A stretch of DNA of 64,000 nucleotides, taken from Bradyrhizobiaceae bacterium. Its GTDB lineage: Bacteria; Pseudomonadota; Alphaproteobacteria; Rhizobiales; Xanthobacteraceae. Below the pieces are notes generated by a model. The model was not told the DNA's origin. It searched no databases and worked only from the letters and a program-made list of their open reading frames with translations. The stretch is from positions 124,001 to 188,000 of the forward strand of contig JADYXZ010000017.1 of assembly GCA_020853885.1 (NCBI GenBank). Reading direction: 5' to 3'. Shown piece by piece: positions 28,301-38,236 of this stretch (position 1 is its first letter; each line of letters begins with the position of its first letter). A program made the translations under genes and the position numbers.

Positions 28301-28774
28301 CTGCTCCGGCTTCGCATTGATGATCTCGCCGATCTGGCCCTGCCGCACGAGCGCCGGCGAGCGCGAGCCGGACGACGCGTCCGCGAACAGGATCTGCACG
28401 TCGCGGGCGCGCACTTCGCGGCCGTTGATCCGGTACGCGGAGCCGGCTTCACGTTCGATCCGGCGCGAGACTTCCAGCGTCTCGTCGTTCATGCCTTCCG
28501 GCGCGCTGCGGTCGGTATTGTCGATCGAGAGCACGACCTCGGCCATGTTGCGCGCCGGCCGGTTGGTGGTGCCGGCGAAGATGACGTCGTCCATGTTCGG
28601 CGCGCGCATCGCCTTGTGTGACGCCTCGCCCATCACCCAGCGCAGCGCCTCGACGAGGTTCGACTTGCCGCAGCCGTTCGGCCCGACGATGCCGGTCAAT
28701 CCCGGCTCGATCAGGAATTCGGAGGGCTCGACGAAGGACTTGAAGCCGATCAGACGAAGTCGGGTGAACTGCAT
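25328..28774 (-). CDS. smc: Chromosome segregation ATPase SMC
   Basis: A 1148-residue condensin ATPase. The N-terminal Walker A is GPNGCGKS (31-38). Two very long coiled coils rich in Ala/Glu/Arg flank a hinge near residues 490-610. The C-terminal head has the signature LLSGGEQALTAM and Walker B PICVLDEVDAPLDD. It acts as a dimer, normally with ScpA and ScpB (not in this window), to fold and segregate the chromosome. It lies downstream of the dsbA-like gene on the same strand with a 118-bp gap. Confidence 0.97.
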   Translation of the reverse strand: MQFTRLRLIGFKSFVEPSEFLIEPGLTGIVGPNGCGKSNLVEALRWVMGEASHKAMRAPNMDDVIFAGTTNRPARNMAEVVLSIDNTDRSAPEGMNDETLEVSRRIEREAGSAYRINGREVRARDVQILFADASSGSRSPALVRQGQIGEIINAKPEQRRRLLEEAAGIAGLHARKHEAETRLKSTEHNLQRVEDIITQIAGQMDGLKRQARQAARYKTVSAEIRKQQAILAALRWREAETAVAEAERALDLAVRTVAERTVAHGEAGRARTEAAERIGPLRDAEAASAAALQRLTAARADLEREEARAKARTEELERRLTQLAQDMERERALATDAQNVLKRLAGEEEALAADTQGSGSNEASAHEKLAAAEAALARSEQAFADTTSALADLTAKRSQLDRSITEADERIGRLEREIAEIDQEASTLQGTADADMARLGAESASAHDALAAADARALRAETARSAAAQALDAARRPLAQAEQQLHRLETEARTLAKVLDVEKKKLWPPVLDVISVEQGFETALGAALGDDLDAPTDSAAPIYWAGADAAGDPELPAGVEPLSAHVTAPAALARRLAQVGIVSRIDGKSLATQLKPGQRLVSREGDLWRWDGLTATADAPTAAARRLAARNRLAELDREIEAAREQVRVKTEEAAKAEEESRLAEAAETEARNHYRAMQAAFEAARETLSQAERKASDRMTRLSALAEARARLTAGREEAAGTKTASETARGELLEASEVERRLEECRQIVAQDRATLAAARAEVEGIERERSARAQRLTAISAERAAWHEREEGAASRLKAIEERLNETRIERASLDEAPAAFEAQRQELLSKLTEAESLRQQAGDRLAEAESVLADLERAARAAQDALSSAREESARAEARIEGARERKTGLLRDVSEALGGTPDPARIAEVLGDDPKTIDPNEVDAQLQKLNETRERLGGVNLRAEDELREVETQYNNLTGERDDLIEAIKRLRQGISNLDREARARLVASFDTVNEHFKKLFTGLFAGGTAELILTDHEDPLQAGLDIIARPPGKKPQNLSLLSGGEQALTAMALIFAVFLTNPAPICVLDEVDAPLDDHNVDRFCNLLDEMTRLTKTRFIVVTHNPITMARVHRLYGVTMAEQGISQLVSVSLEQAEQLREAS

Positions 28775-28892
28775 GGATACGCCTTTACGCGCTCACGCGA
28801 CGACCGCGTGATTCGCTTGCTCTCCAAGATGCGTTGCCGGAAAGCCCCCCGCAAGGGTGGGAAGCGCTTCATTTCACGGGGTTTTTCGCGAT

Positions 28893-29570
28893 TCAGCCGG
28901 ATTTCAACAGCGGCTCGAGGATCTTTTCGAGTTCCGCCACCGACAGCACGCCGACATACTTCTTGCCGTTGATGAAGAAGGTCGGCGTCGACTCCACCTT
29001 GAATTCGGCGTTGCCGCGCTGCGCCACTTCCTGAATCGCCATGGCGAGCTTCTCGTCCTTCAGGCAGGTGTCGAAGCGCTCCTGCGTGAAGCCGGCCTGT
29101 CGCGCGATGCGCAGGAAGCCGTTGTAGGGGTCCTGCGCCCAGCTCTGCTGCTGGTCGAACAGCGCCTCGAGCAGCGGGAAGTACCGATCGCCCGAGCAGC
29201 GCGCCAGCATGAAGCCGGCGATCGAAACCGGGGCGGGCGCGGTCGGAAACTCCCGGAAGATCAGCCGCACCTTGCCGGCGTCGATGTATTTCGACTTCAG
29301 CGTCGGGTAGGTCTGCTGGTGGAACGTCGCGCAGTGCGGGCAGGTGACCGACGCATATTCCACGATCGTCACCGGCGCAGTGGCCGGGCCGAGCACCTGG
29401 TCGCCGAGCGGACCGGCCCTGTGCAGCGCCTCGACGTTCACGTCCTGCGCGGCGGCCGGCCGGAGGGAGAGCGGCCCCGCGCTCGCCAGCGCGAGCGTGC
29501 CGATGCCTGCAAGAAGATGACGGCGCGAAAGGTCCACGTCGATTGCTCCGGGTTCTGCGGTTGGCCGCAT
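28893..29570 (-). CDS. Periplasmic DsbA-family thiol-disulfide oxidoreductase
   Basis: A 225-residue exported thioredoxin-fold protein. The N-terminus has an SRRHLLAGIG twin-arginine-like signal followed by a hydrophobic run and an AAAQ cleavage region near residue 42. The active site is C77-P-H-C80, the DsbA/DsbG class motif, and the cis-proline loop is STPTFF. The inserted helical domain between them is DsbA-like. It may introduce disulfides or keep partner thiols reduced; a partner cannot be identified here. It is flanked by DUF721 and smc on the same strand. Confidence 0.92.
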   Translation of the reverse strand: MRPTAEPGAIDVDLSRRHLLAGIGTLALASAGPLSLRPAAAQDVNVEALHRAGPLGDQVLGPATAPVTIVEYASVTCPHCATFHQQTYPTLKSKYIDAGKVRLIFREFPTAPAPVSIAGFMLARCSGDRYFPLLEALFDQQQSWAQDPYNGFLRIARQAGFTQERFDTCLKDEKLAMAIQEVAQRGNAEFKVESTPTFFINGKKYVGVLSVAELEKILEPLLKSG

Positions 29571-29640
29571 AAGGCGGCCGACATCGCTAAGACGGGAAGT
29601 CTATTGTGGCAAGTCTAGGATGGCACCCGCGGCCTCGCCA

Positions 29641-30147
29641 TCACGCCCGCGTGACACGCGACCGCACCATCGCCCCAAGCCGGGCCAGCGCCGCTTTGAG
29701 TCCCTGATCCTCGAACCGGCCGAGGTCGCGTTCCACGGCGGCCACGGTTTCGGCCGCGGGCTCGGGCGGTAGTGCGGGCCGGCGGGCGCGCCGCGTGACC
29801 GGCCCCTGCCGGATCGCGATGCGGGCGACGCAACGCCAGCCGAAATAGCGGTTCACCCGCTCGATCACCACCGGCGCGAGGTGCTGCAGCTCGATCGCAT
29901 AGGCCCCCTCGACCCGCACGGTCAGCGTGCCGCCCGAGTCGGGATCGTCGCGCCGCGGCCAGACGAGCCGCAGCGGCTCGCTGCGGCCGGCGAGTTCCGG
30001 CCCGACGATGTCCTCCCAGTGGGAGATGATGTCGACGGCGGCAAAGCCCTGGCGCGCGAACACCGACTGCAGCGTGCCGCCGACGAGATCGGCGAGCGGC
30101 CGGGCAAATGATTTTCGGGGCTTGTTCACGGCGCGTCGCTCTGTCAC
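29641..30147 (-). CDS. DUF721 family protein, probable DciA helicase operator
   Basis: A 168-residue protein with the DUF721 core in its first 110 residues (LADLVGGTLQSVFARQGF, then ISHWEDIVGPELAGRSEPLRL and VRVEGAYAIELQHLAPVVIERVNRYFG). It has a disordered Arg/Pro-rich tail. DUF721 proteins correspond to DciA, which loads the replicative helicase DnaB in bacteria lacking DnaC. Assignment to DciA is by family and not by tested function. It diverges from mutY across only 9 bp, so their promoters must overlap one or both genes. Confidence 0.87.
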   Translation of the reverse strand: MTERRAVNKPRKSFARPLADLVGGTLQSVFARQGFAAVDIISHWEDIVGPELAGRSEPLRLVWPRRDDPDSGGTLTVRVEGAYAIELQHLAPVVIERVNRYFGWRCVARIAIRQGPVTRRARRPALPPEPAAETVAAVERDLGRFEDQGLKAALARLGAMVRSRVTRA

Positions 30148-30156
30148 TTCAACAAT

Positions 30157-31293
30157 ATGACGCTAGCAGGCGAGAAGCGCGCTGTCCGCCGGAAACGGGA
30201 AATCCCCAGCCCGGACCCGGCGGCGCTCCTTGCCTGGTACGACCGCGAGCGCCGCGAGTTGCCGTGGCGCGTGGTACCCGGCGGTGCGGCAGATCCCTAC
30301 AAGGTCTGGCTCTCGGAGATCATGCTCCAGCAGACGCGGGTCGAGACGGTCGTCCGCTACTACGAACGCTTCCTCGCGCGCTATCCGACCGTCGAGGCGC
30401 TGGCCGCGGCGAAGCTCAACCACGTGCTGAAGCTCTGGGCCGGCCTCGGCTACTACGCCCGCGCCCGCAACCTGCATGCCTGCGCGCGCGAGGTCGTGCG
30501 CCGTCACGGCGGCAGGTTTCCCGACAACGAAGCGGCGCTGCGCGCGCTGCCCGGCATCGGCGCCTATACGGCGGCGGCAGTCGCCGCGATCGCCTTCGGC
30601 CGCAGGGCGGCGCCGGTGGACGGCAATATCGAGCGCGTGGTCGCTCGGCTGTTCGCGGTGACGACGCCGTTACCGGCCGCGAAGCCCGAGCTTTGCCGCC
30701 TCGCGGATTCCCTCGTGCCGGAGGAGCGTGCCGGCGACTTCGCCCAGGCGATGATGGACCTCGGCGCCACCATCTGCACGCCGAAGCGGCCGTCCTGTCT
30801 GTTCTGTCCCTGGCGCGAGGCTTGCATCGCGTTTCTTCGCGGGAAGCCCGAACAGTTCCCCCGCCGCGGCGCCAAGGCGAACGGCGAGCTTCGCCGCGGT
30901 GCCGCCTTCGTGGTGCTTCGCGCGGACGGCGCGGTGCTGCTCCGGCAGCGCCCGGCAAACGGCCTGCTGGGAGGAATGACCGAGGTGCCGACGAGCGAAT
31001 GGCGAGCCGATTATCCCGACGAGACCCTGACGGATGCCCCGCGCCTCGCGGCGGAATGGCAGCGGGTCCCCGGCCGCGTCCGGCACGTCTTCACGCATTT
31101 CCCGCTGGAGCTCACGGTGCATCGCGTGCGCGTCCCGGCTCGCACGCGCGCGCCCCGGGGCATGCGCTTCGTCCCGCTCGCCCGTCTCGGCGACGAAGCG
31201 CTGCCGACCTTGATGCGCAAGGTGATCGCGCATGCGACTTCCGAACGAAATGTCACGGAAGGTCGTAAAAACGCTTCATCTCTTTATGATTGA
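30157..31293 (+). CDS. mutY: A/G-specific adenine DNA glycosylase
   Basis: A 378-residue repair enzyme that removes adenine opposite 8-oxoguanine. The helix-hairpin-helix domain has the catalytic E54 (LSEIMLQQT) and D155 (PVDGNIERV). The [4Fe-4S] ligands are C207, C214, C217 and C223 in the standard C-x6-C-x2-C-x5-C spacing. A C-terminal Nudix-like 8-oxoG recognition domain starts near residue 245 (AFVVLRADGAVLLRQRP). It is transcribed divergently from the DUF721 gene. Confidence 0.96.
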   Translation: MTLAGEKRAVRRKREIPSPDPAALLAWYDRERRELPWRVVPGGAADPYKVWLSEIMLQQTRVETVVRYYERFLARYPTVEALAAAKLNHVLKLWAGLGYYARARNLHACAREVVRRHGGRFPDNEAALRALPGIGAYTAAAVAAIAFGRRAAPVDGNIERVVARLFAVTTPLPAAKPELCRLADSLVPEERAGDFAQAMMDLGATICTPKRPSCLFCPWREACIAFLRGKPEQFPRRGAKANGELRRGAAFVVLRADGAVLLRQRPANGLLGGMTEVPTSEWRADYPDETLTDAPRLAAEWQRVPGRVRHVFTHFPLELTVHRVRVPARTRAPRGMRFVPLARLGDEALPTLMRKVIAHATSERNVTEGRKNASSLYD

Positions 31294-31334
31294 TTGATAA
31301 CAACTTGAACCGCCGCGCCCAACCTGAGATTTGA

Positions 31335-33068
31335 ATGGCCAATCACCCCCTGATCGCCACGATCGTCCTCGGCCTCGTGCTGGCCTTCGTGTTCGGCGCC
31401 CTGGCCCAGCGGCTGCGCATCTCGCCGCTCGTCGGCTATCTCGTGGCCGGCATCGTCGTCGGCCCCTATACGCCGGGCTTCGTGGCCGATCAGGCGCTCG
31501 CGGGCGAGCTCGCCGAGATCGGCGTGATCCTGCTGATGTTCGGCGTCGGGCTGCACTTCTCGATCAGCTCGCTCCTGTCGGTGAGCACGATCGCCGTGCC
31601 GGGCGCGATCGGCCAGATTGCCGTTGCGACGCTCCTTGGCATGGGTCTGGCCTGGACCCAGGACTGGTCGACCGCTGCCGGCTTTGTCTTCGGCCTCTCC
31701 CTCTCCGTCGCGAGCACGGTCGTCCTGTTGCGCGCGATGCAGGAGCGGCGTCTGCTGGAGACGACGCGCGGCCGTATCGCGGTCGGCTGGCTCGTGGTCG
31801 AAGACCTCGCGATGGTGGTGGCGTTGGTCCTCATCCCGCCGCTCGTCGAACTGCTGCAGGAAGTCGCCTCCGCCACACCCGCCGCAGCCGACAGCCCGTT
31901 CCGTCAGCGCGACATCTTCACCACGCTCGCGATCACGTTCGGGCAGGTGGCAGGGTTCGTGGTCGTGATGCTGGTCATCGGGCGCCGCGTCATTCCCTGG
32001 ATCCTGCACTACATCGCGCATACCGGCTCGCGCGAACTGTTCCGTCTCTCGGTGCTGGCGATCGCCCTCGGCGTCGCCTACGGCGCGACCGCCCTGTTCG
32101 GCATATCGTTCGCCTTGGGCGCATTCTTCGCCGGCATGATGCTGCATGAGTCGCCGTTGGCGCAGCGTGCGGCAGAGGAATCGCTGCCGTTGCGCGACGC
32201 CTTTGCCGTGCTCTTCTTCGTTTCGGTCGGCATGCTGTTCGACCCGGGCATTGTCGTGCAGAAGCCGTTGCTGGTGGCGGCCACGCTCTTCATCATTCTG
32301 TTCGGCAAGTCGGCGGCGGCCTTCGTGATCGTGCTGGTGTTCGGCTACCCGGTGCGCACCGCGCTGACCATTTCGGCGAGCCTCGCGCAGATCGGCGAGT
32401 TCTCGTTCATCCTCGCCGGGCTCGGCGTCGCCCTCGACATTCTTCCCGCAGAAGGGCGCGACCTCATCCTCGCCGGCGCGCTGATCTCAATCTTTGCCAA
32501 CCCGATGTTCTTCATGGCGATCGACCGGCTGATGCCTGCCGCGCCCGCCGCAAAGCCCGAGGCGCAGCCGTCGGCAACGGCAGGCGCTGCTTCGTCCGCT
32601 GACGTTGTCGAGGAGCCGACCGAGATTCCGGAGACGCAGCTTACCGGTCATGCGGTGCTCATCGGCTATGGCCGCGTCGGCCGTGTGATCGGCGAAGAGA
32701 TCGAGCGGCGCAAGCTGCCGCTCCTGGTCGTCGAGGAGCAGGACAAGCCGGCCGAAGAATTGCGCGCGCGCGGCATCGAAGTGATCTCGGCGAACGGCGC
32801 ATTGTCGCGCGTGCTGGCGGCGGCCAATCTCAAGGCGGCGCGCTGGCTGTTCGTGGCGATCCCCGACGCGTTCGAGGCGGGGCAGATCGTCAACCAGGCG
32901 CGTGAAGCCAATCCCGATCTGCCGATCATCGCCCGCGCGCATTCGGATGCCGAGGTCGACCATCTGATGGCGCACGGCGCGAGCCACACGGTCATGGGCG
33001 AGCGCGAGATCGCGCTCGGCATGCTCGACTTCGCGCTTGGACTCGCCAAGGAATCGGGGACTGGCTAG
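31335..33068 (+). CDS. CPA2-family K+/H+ (Kef/YbaL-like) antiporter, paralogue 1
   Basis: A 577-residue protein. About 12 membrane helices occupy residues 1-400 (Na_H_Exchanger fold, with GYLVAGIVVGPYTPG and ALGAFFAGMML). A cytoplasmic TrkA-N domain follows from about residue 437, with the nucleotide-binding motif IGYGRVGRVIGEE. There is no clear TrkA-C domain. Such proteins exchange potassium or sodium for protons under control of NAD(H) or related ligands. A close paralogue lies 413 bp downstream with ridA between them. Confidence 0.93.
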   Translation: MANHPLIATIVLGLVLAFVFGALAQRLRISPLVGYLVAGIVVGPYTPGFVADQALAGELAEIGVILLMFGVGLHFSISSLLSVSTIAVPGAIGQIAVATLLGMGLAWTQDWSTAAGFVFGLSLSVASTVVLLRAMQERRLLETTRGRIAVGWLVVEDLAMVVALVLIPPLVELLQEVASATPAAADSPFRQRDIFTTLAITFGQVAGFVVVMLVIGRRVIPWILHYIAHTGSRELFRLSVLAIALGVAYGATALFGISFALGAFFAGMMLHESPLAQRAAEESLPLRDAFAVLFFVSVGMLFDPGIVVQKPLLVAATLFIILFGKSAAAFVIVLVFGYPVRTALTISASLAQIGEFSFILAGLGVALDILPAEGRDLILAGALISIFANPMFFMAIDRLMPAAPAAKPEAQPSATAGAASSADVVEEPTEIPETQLTGHAVLIGYGRVGRVIGEEIERRKLPLLVVEEQDKPAEELRARGIEVISANGALSRVLAAANLKAARWLFVAIPDAFEAGQIVNQAREANPDLPIIARAHSDAEVDHLMAHGASHTVMGEREIALGMLDFALGLAKESGTG

Positions 33069-33108
33069 GCCAGAGAACAAAAGCCTTCACAAACCGATGG
33101 GGGGAGAT

Positions 33109-33459
33109 GTGACAGTCGAACGATTCGAGACCGGGCCGCGCATGAGCCAGGCGGTGGCGCATGGCAATACGGTCTATCTTGCCGGCCAGGTGGCGCAGAA
33201 GACCGCGGGCAAGAGCGTGGCCGAGCAGACGCTCGAAATTCTGCAGACCATCGACGGGCTGCTCGCCGCCGCCGGCTCCGACAAGTCGAAGCTCCTCTCG
33301 GCGCAAATCTTCCTCACCGACATCTCCACCTTCAATGAGATGAACAAGGTCTGGGAAGCCTGGGTGGCGCCCGGCAATACGCCCGCGCGCGCGACGATCG
33401 AAGCCAGGCTCGCCGCCCCGCCATACAACGTCGAGATCATGGTGATCGCGGCGCGCTAG
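33109..33459 (+). CDS. ridA: RidA family reactive-intermediate deaminase
   Basis: A 116-residue protein of the YjgF/YER057c/UK114 family, which hydrolyses reactive enamine/imine intermediates made by PLP enzymes. The landmarks are AHGNTVYLAGQVAQ, FNEMNKVWEAWV and the C-terminal arginine motif TPARATIEARL, where R is needed for catalysis. The GTG start at 33109 follows a GGGGGGAG run and gives the usual family length; ATG 33097 in frame is the alternative. It is sandwiched between two paralogous antiporter genes, an uncommon setting. Confidence 0.9.
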   Translation: MTVERFETGPRMSQAVAHGNTVYLAGQVAQKTAGKSVAEQTLEILQTIDGLLAAAGSDKSKLLSAQIFLTDISTFNEMNKVWEAWVAPGNTPARATIEARLAAPPYNVEIMVIAAR

Positions 33460-33482
33460 CGGCGTCGAACCGAGAGCGCGCG

Positions 33483-35225
33483 ATGTCGGAATACACGCCG
33501 ATCGTCGAGACCATCACCGGGGCAATCGTCCTTGCGTTTGTCCTCGGTGCGCTCGCCAATCGGCTGCGGCTGCCGACGACGATCGGCTATCTCGTGGCCG
33601 GCATCATCGCCGGACCGTTCACGCCGGGCATCGTCGCCGATCAGTGGATCTCTTCGCAGCTTGCGGAGATCGGCGTGATCCTGCTGATGTTCGGCGTCGG
33701 CCTGCATTTCTCCGTGAAGGACCTGCTGCTCGTCAGGAGCATCGCCGTTCCCGGCGCGCTCGCACAGATGTTCGTGGCGACGCTCGTCGGCACCGGCCTC
33801 GGCGTCCTGTTCGGCTGGTCGGTGAGCGCGGGCATCGTCTATGGCCTCGCGCTGTCGGTCGCGAGCACGGTCGTTCTCGTGCGCGCCTTGCAGGAGCACC
33901 GGCTGATTGAGACCGAGCGCGGCCATATCGCGCTCGGCTGGCTGGTGGTGCAGGACCTCGTCATGGTCGTGGCGCTGGTGTTCCTGCCGACGATGGGCGA
34001 CGCCTTGAACCTGTCGGACGGGCAGGCCGTGGTCGGCACCTCGTCGGGCGGACTGATCGCGACGCTCGCAAGGACGATCACCGAGGTGATCGCCTTCGTG
34101 GCCGTCATGCTTCTGGTCGGCCGCCGCGTGATCCCCTGGATGCTGCACTACATCGCCCATACCGGCTCGCGCGAGCTGTTCCGCCTTGCGGTGCTGGCGA
34201 TCGCGCTCGGCGTCGCTTATGGCGCCTCGAAGGTGTTCGGTGTCTCCTTCGCCCTCGGCGCCTTCTTCGCCGGCATGATCATGCACGAGTCGCCCCTCTC
34301 GCAGCGCGCCGCGGAGGAATCGCTCCCGCTGCGCGACGCCTTTGCAGTGTTGTTCTTCGTCTCGGTCGGCATGTTGTTCGACCCCGGCATCGTTCTGCGC
34401 GATCCGCTGCAGCTTGCCGGGACGCTGTTCGTCGTTCTGGTGTGCAGTCCCGCGGTCGCCTTCGGCGTCGCGATCGGCTTCGGCCAGACGGTCCTGACCG
34501 CCATGACGCTCGCGGCGAGCCTCGCGCAGATCGGCGAGTTCTCCTTCATTCTCGCCGGCATCGGCATGGCGCTCGGCATCCTGCCGGACGAGGGCCGCGA
34601 CCTGATCCTGGCCGGCGCGCTGATCACGTTCTTCGCGAACCCGATCCTGTTCGGCATGCTCGACCGCTGGAGCCGGACGTTCGCGCGCAGCGAGCCGGTC
34701 CCGGCGGATGTTTCCGAGCCCGCCGCGGAGAGCTTCCCGCAGAGCGCGCTCGAGAATCATGCCGTGGTCATCGGCTATGGCCGCGTGGGGCAGGTCGTCG
34801 CCGACGGCCTGCAGAAGGAAGGCTATCCCTTCCTCATCATCGACGAGCGCGCGGAGACCGCCGAGATCCTGCCGTCCGGGGTCGAGATCATCGTCGGCAA
34901 TGCGGTGAATCCCGACCTGCTCGCTGCCGCCAATCTTCCGCGTGCGCGCTGGCTGTTCGTGGCGATCTCCAACGGCTTCGAGGCGGGGCAGGTCGTCGGT
35001 CAGGCGCGCAAGATCAATCCCGGGATTCCCATCATCGCGCTCGCGCATTCCGATGCCGAGGTCGAGCACCTCGTCGCGCACGGCGCGACCTTCACGGTCA
35101 TAGGCGAACGCGAGACCGGGCTCGGCATGCTCGGCTATGCCTATGGGCGGCCGGTGATCCTTGCGCCGTCCGTACCGGCCGAGCCGCAGCCCGCGGCCAT
35201 CCCGCAGGTCCGGCCGTCCACCTAA
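33483..35225 (+). CDS. CPA2-family K+/H+ (Kef/YbaL-like) antiporter, paralogue 2
   Basis: A 580-residue protein with the same architecture as the gene at 31335. It has 12 membrane helices with GYLVAGIIAGPFTPG and ALGAFFAGMIM, then a TrkA-N domain from about residue 425 with VIGYGRVGQVVADG. Long stretches are identical or nearly so to paralogue 1, for example HYIAHTGSRELFRL and EESLPLRDAFAVLFFVSVGM, indicating a fairly recent duplication. It starts 24 bp after ridA, so antiporter-ridA-antiporter is probably one transcript. Confidence 0.93.
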   Translation: MSEYTPIVETITGAIVLAFVLGALANRLRLPTTIGYLVAGIIAGPFTPGIVADQWISSQLAEIGVILLMFGVGLHFSVKDLLLVRSIAVPGALAQMFVATLVGTGLGVLFGWSVSAGIVYGLALSVASTVVLVRALQEHRLIETERGHIALGWLVVQDLVMVVALVFLPTMGDALNLSDGQAVVGTSSGGLIATLARTITEVIAFVAVMLLVGRRVIPWMLHYIAHTGSRELFRLAVLAIALGVAYGASKVFGVSFALGAFFAGMIMHESPLSQRAAEESLPLRDAFAVLFFVSVGMLFDPGIVLRDPLQLAGTLFVVLVCSPAVAFGVAIGFGQTVLTAMTLAASLAQIGEFSFILAGIGMALGILPDEGRDLILAGALITFFANPILFGMLDRWSRTFARSEPVPADVSEPAAESFPQSALENHAVVIGYGRVGQVVADGLQKEGYPFLIIDERAETAEILPSGVEIIVGNAVNPDLLAAANLPRARWLFVAISNGFEAGQVVGQARKINPGIPIIALAHSDAEVEHLVAHGATFTVIGERETGLGMLGYAYGRPVILAPSVPAEPQPAAIPQVRPST

Positions 35226-35256
35226 GGCTTGCGCGGCTCAGCGCTGCGCCATTTCC

Positions 35257-35305
35257 GCGCGAGGACAATCAGGTCTCTGCCATCTCGGCGCGAACCTTCG
35301 CGCGC
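35257..35305. repeat. Duplicate of the ccrM 3' end (left copy)
   Basis: 49 bp matching 35371-35419 at 46 of 49 positions. The right copy contains the end of ccrM (RAEMAAT and stop). Read on the minus strand, this left copy would encode the same tail as RAEMAET and a stop. It lies outside the present gene. Confidence 0.85.
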
Positions 35306-35309
35306 CGGC

Positions 35310-35352
35310 GCATGATCCCGAAAAGTTGCAGACTTTTCGGATCAGATCATGC
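35310..35352. repeat. Rhizobial GCATGATCCCGAAAAG palindrome
   Basis: A 43-bp imperfect palindrome: GCATGATCCCGAAAAGT, a short spacer, then ACTTTTCGGATCAGATCATGC. Sequences of this type are abundant between rhizobial genes. Here it sits between the two direct copies of the ccrM 3' end. Confidence 0.85.
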
Positions 35353-35370
35353 GCGAGGAAAACAGGCTGC

Positions 35371-36615
<1,245 letters not shown>

Positions 36616-36621
36616 CTAACC

Positions 36622-38103
36622 TTAACCGGAGGTTACGACCGGTTCCGTTTGCCGCACCGGCGTCGCCGCCGGCTCGCGGATGAAGACGCCCTGGGCGCGC
36701 AACGTCTTCTGCAGCGTTGCGATGTCGACCGCGCGCGGCTGCACGCCGGTCTTCGCGGCGAGTGCTGCGGCGGCGCCCGCCGCCTGGCCGGTGAGCCAGC
36801 ACTGCGGGATCTCGCGCAGGAACCCGTGCGAGTTGGCATCGCACGAAACGTGGCGGCCGCAGGCAAGAAGCCCGTCGAGCTTCTTCGGCACGAGCGCGCC
36901 ATAGGGCACCGAGATCACCGGGAACTTCGGCGACACCGAAGGCGAGACGCCCACTTCGTCGGCGAACGGCACGCCCGCTGTCCACTGTCCGCGCTCGATG
37001 CGCGCAACGCCCTTCAGGCGCTGCGTGTGGCGCACGCCGAGCTGCGGCGCGCTCTGCAGCATGTAGGTGTTCTCGAACCCCGGCGCGTGCGCTTTGAAGA
37101 ATTCGCAATGGCGCAGCATGAAGCGATGCGAGCGAATCTCCACTTCCGTCATGTCGTCAACGTCGAGCGCGGACAGGCCCGACTGTCGCGGACCGAGGAA
37201 GAGCGCGATATTGTTCCGCCACGAAACGTAAGGCGTCTGGAAGAAGCCGAGCGCCTCGCGTCCCTTCTTCATGAACTCCGCGAATGCCTCCGGCTCGTAG
37301 CGGCGGAAGTTGAGCCAGCGCTTCATGTCGACGCCGCCGAGCATGAACGCCGTGTTCATGCTGTGATGCACGTCGCCTTCCTCGATGTCGTTCTCGAACT
37401 CGGCGCCGGCGCGCGCGAAGATGTCGCCGTCGCCCGTCGCATCGACCACCACGTCCGCCATCAGCGCCTGGCGGCCGGACTTGCTCTCGAAGATCACGCC
37501 GGCGACGCGCCCGTCCTGCACGATCGGCAGCGCGGCCCAGCTATGGAAGACGAGTCGCACGCCGGCTTCGAGCAGCATTTCTTGCGAGATGAGCTTCAGC
37601 CGCTCGGGATCAATCGTCGGCGACCAGGCGACGATGCCGTGGAAGGCCGCGGTGCGCAGGCCCCAGTGCGCGGCAAGCTCTGGATCGCGCGAGCCCCAAT
37701 GCTGGCGCTCGGGGCCGGCAACGCCCTCTTTCGGAAAACGGTCGAGCACATCCTCGGCGAAGCCGCGGATGATCTGCTTGCCTTCCCAATCCGTCATGCG
37801 GTCGATCCAGATGACGAGACCGCCGGTCGAAAGCCCGCCCAGATGATTGTAGCGCTCGAGCAGCACGACGTCGGCGCCGGCGCGCGCGGCGGCATAGGCC
37901 GCGGCCGTGCCCGAAGGTCCGCCGCCGACCACCAGCACCTCGCAGCGATGATAAACGGGAATGTCGCGGCCGGGCTCGTGATGCACGCCGGTTCCGTTGC
38001 GGGGCGGCAGCGCGCGGCTCTCGGCCTCGAAGATGTCGGAGCCGAGGAAACGGTCGGCCGTCCGCTCGATGCTCTTCACTTTCGGCTTTTCGTATTCGGA
38101 CAT
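36622..38103 (-). CDS. FAD-dependent oxidoreductase (FAD_oxidored family)
   Basis: A 493-residue flavoprotein. The N-terminal dinucleotide motif VLVVGGGPSGTAAAYAAARA starts near residue 56, followed by the E-ending strand VVLLERYNHLGGLSTGG. A mid-domain motif VVVDATGDGDIFARAGAEF and the C-terminal FAD segment LLACGRHVSCDANSHGFLRE are also typical of this family. The substrate is unknown; relatives act on organic acids or aromatic compounds, and no pathway genes adjoin it. There is no signal peptide, so it is cytoplasmic. Confidence 0.88.
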   Translation of the reverse strand: MSEYEKPKVKSIERTADRFLGSDIFEAESRALPPRNGTGVHHEPGRDIPVYHRCEVLVVGGGPSGTAAAYAAARAGADVVLLERYNHLGGLSTGGLVIWIDRMTDWEGKQIIRGFAEDVLDRFPKEGVAGPERQHWGSRDPELAAHWGLRTAAFHGIVAWSPTIDPERLKLISQEMLLEAGVRLVFHSWAALPIVQDGRVAGVIFESKSGRQALMADVVVDATGDGDIFARAGAEFENDIEEGDVHHSMNTAFMLGGVDMKRWLNFRRYEPEAFAEFMKKGREALGFFQTPYVSWRNNIALFLGPRQSGLSALDVDDMTEVEIRSHRFMLRHCEFFKAHAPGFENTYMLQSAPQLGVRHTQRLKGVARIERGQWTAGVPFADEVGVSPSVSPKFPVISVPYGALVPKKLDGLLACGRHVSCDANSHGFLREIPQCWLTGQAAGAAAALAAKTGVQPRAVDIATLQKTLRAQGVFIREPAATPVRQTEPVVTSG

Positions 38104-38236
38104 TGCTATCGCCCTGCTGTTCCACGCTAGTGAGGAAGCGCCCGCACGCGCGCCAAATCGGGCTTCCGGTTAGGCGTGCGGACAGAGGCTGTCAACGGCG
38201 CGCCGCCGGCACCCGCGGAACCGGGAATCGTGATGG

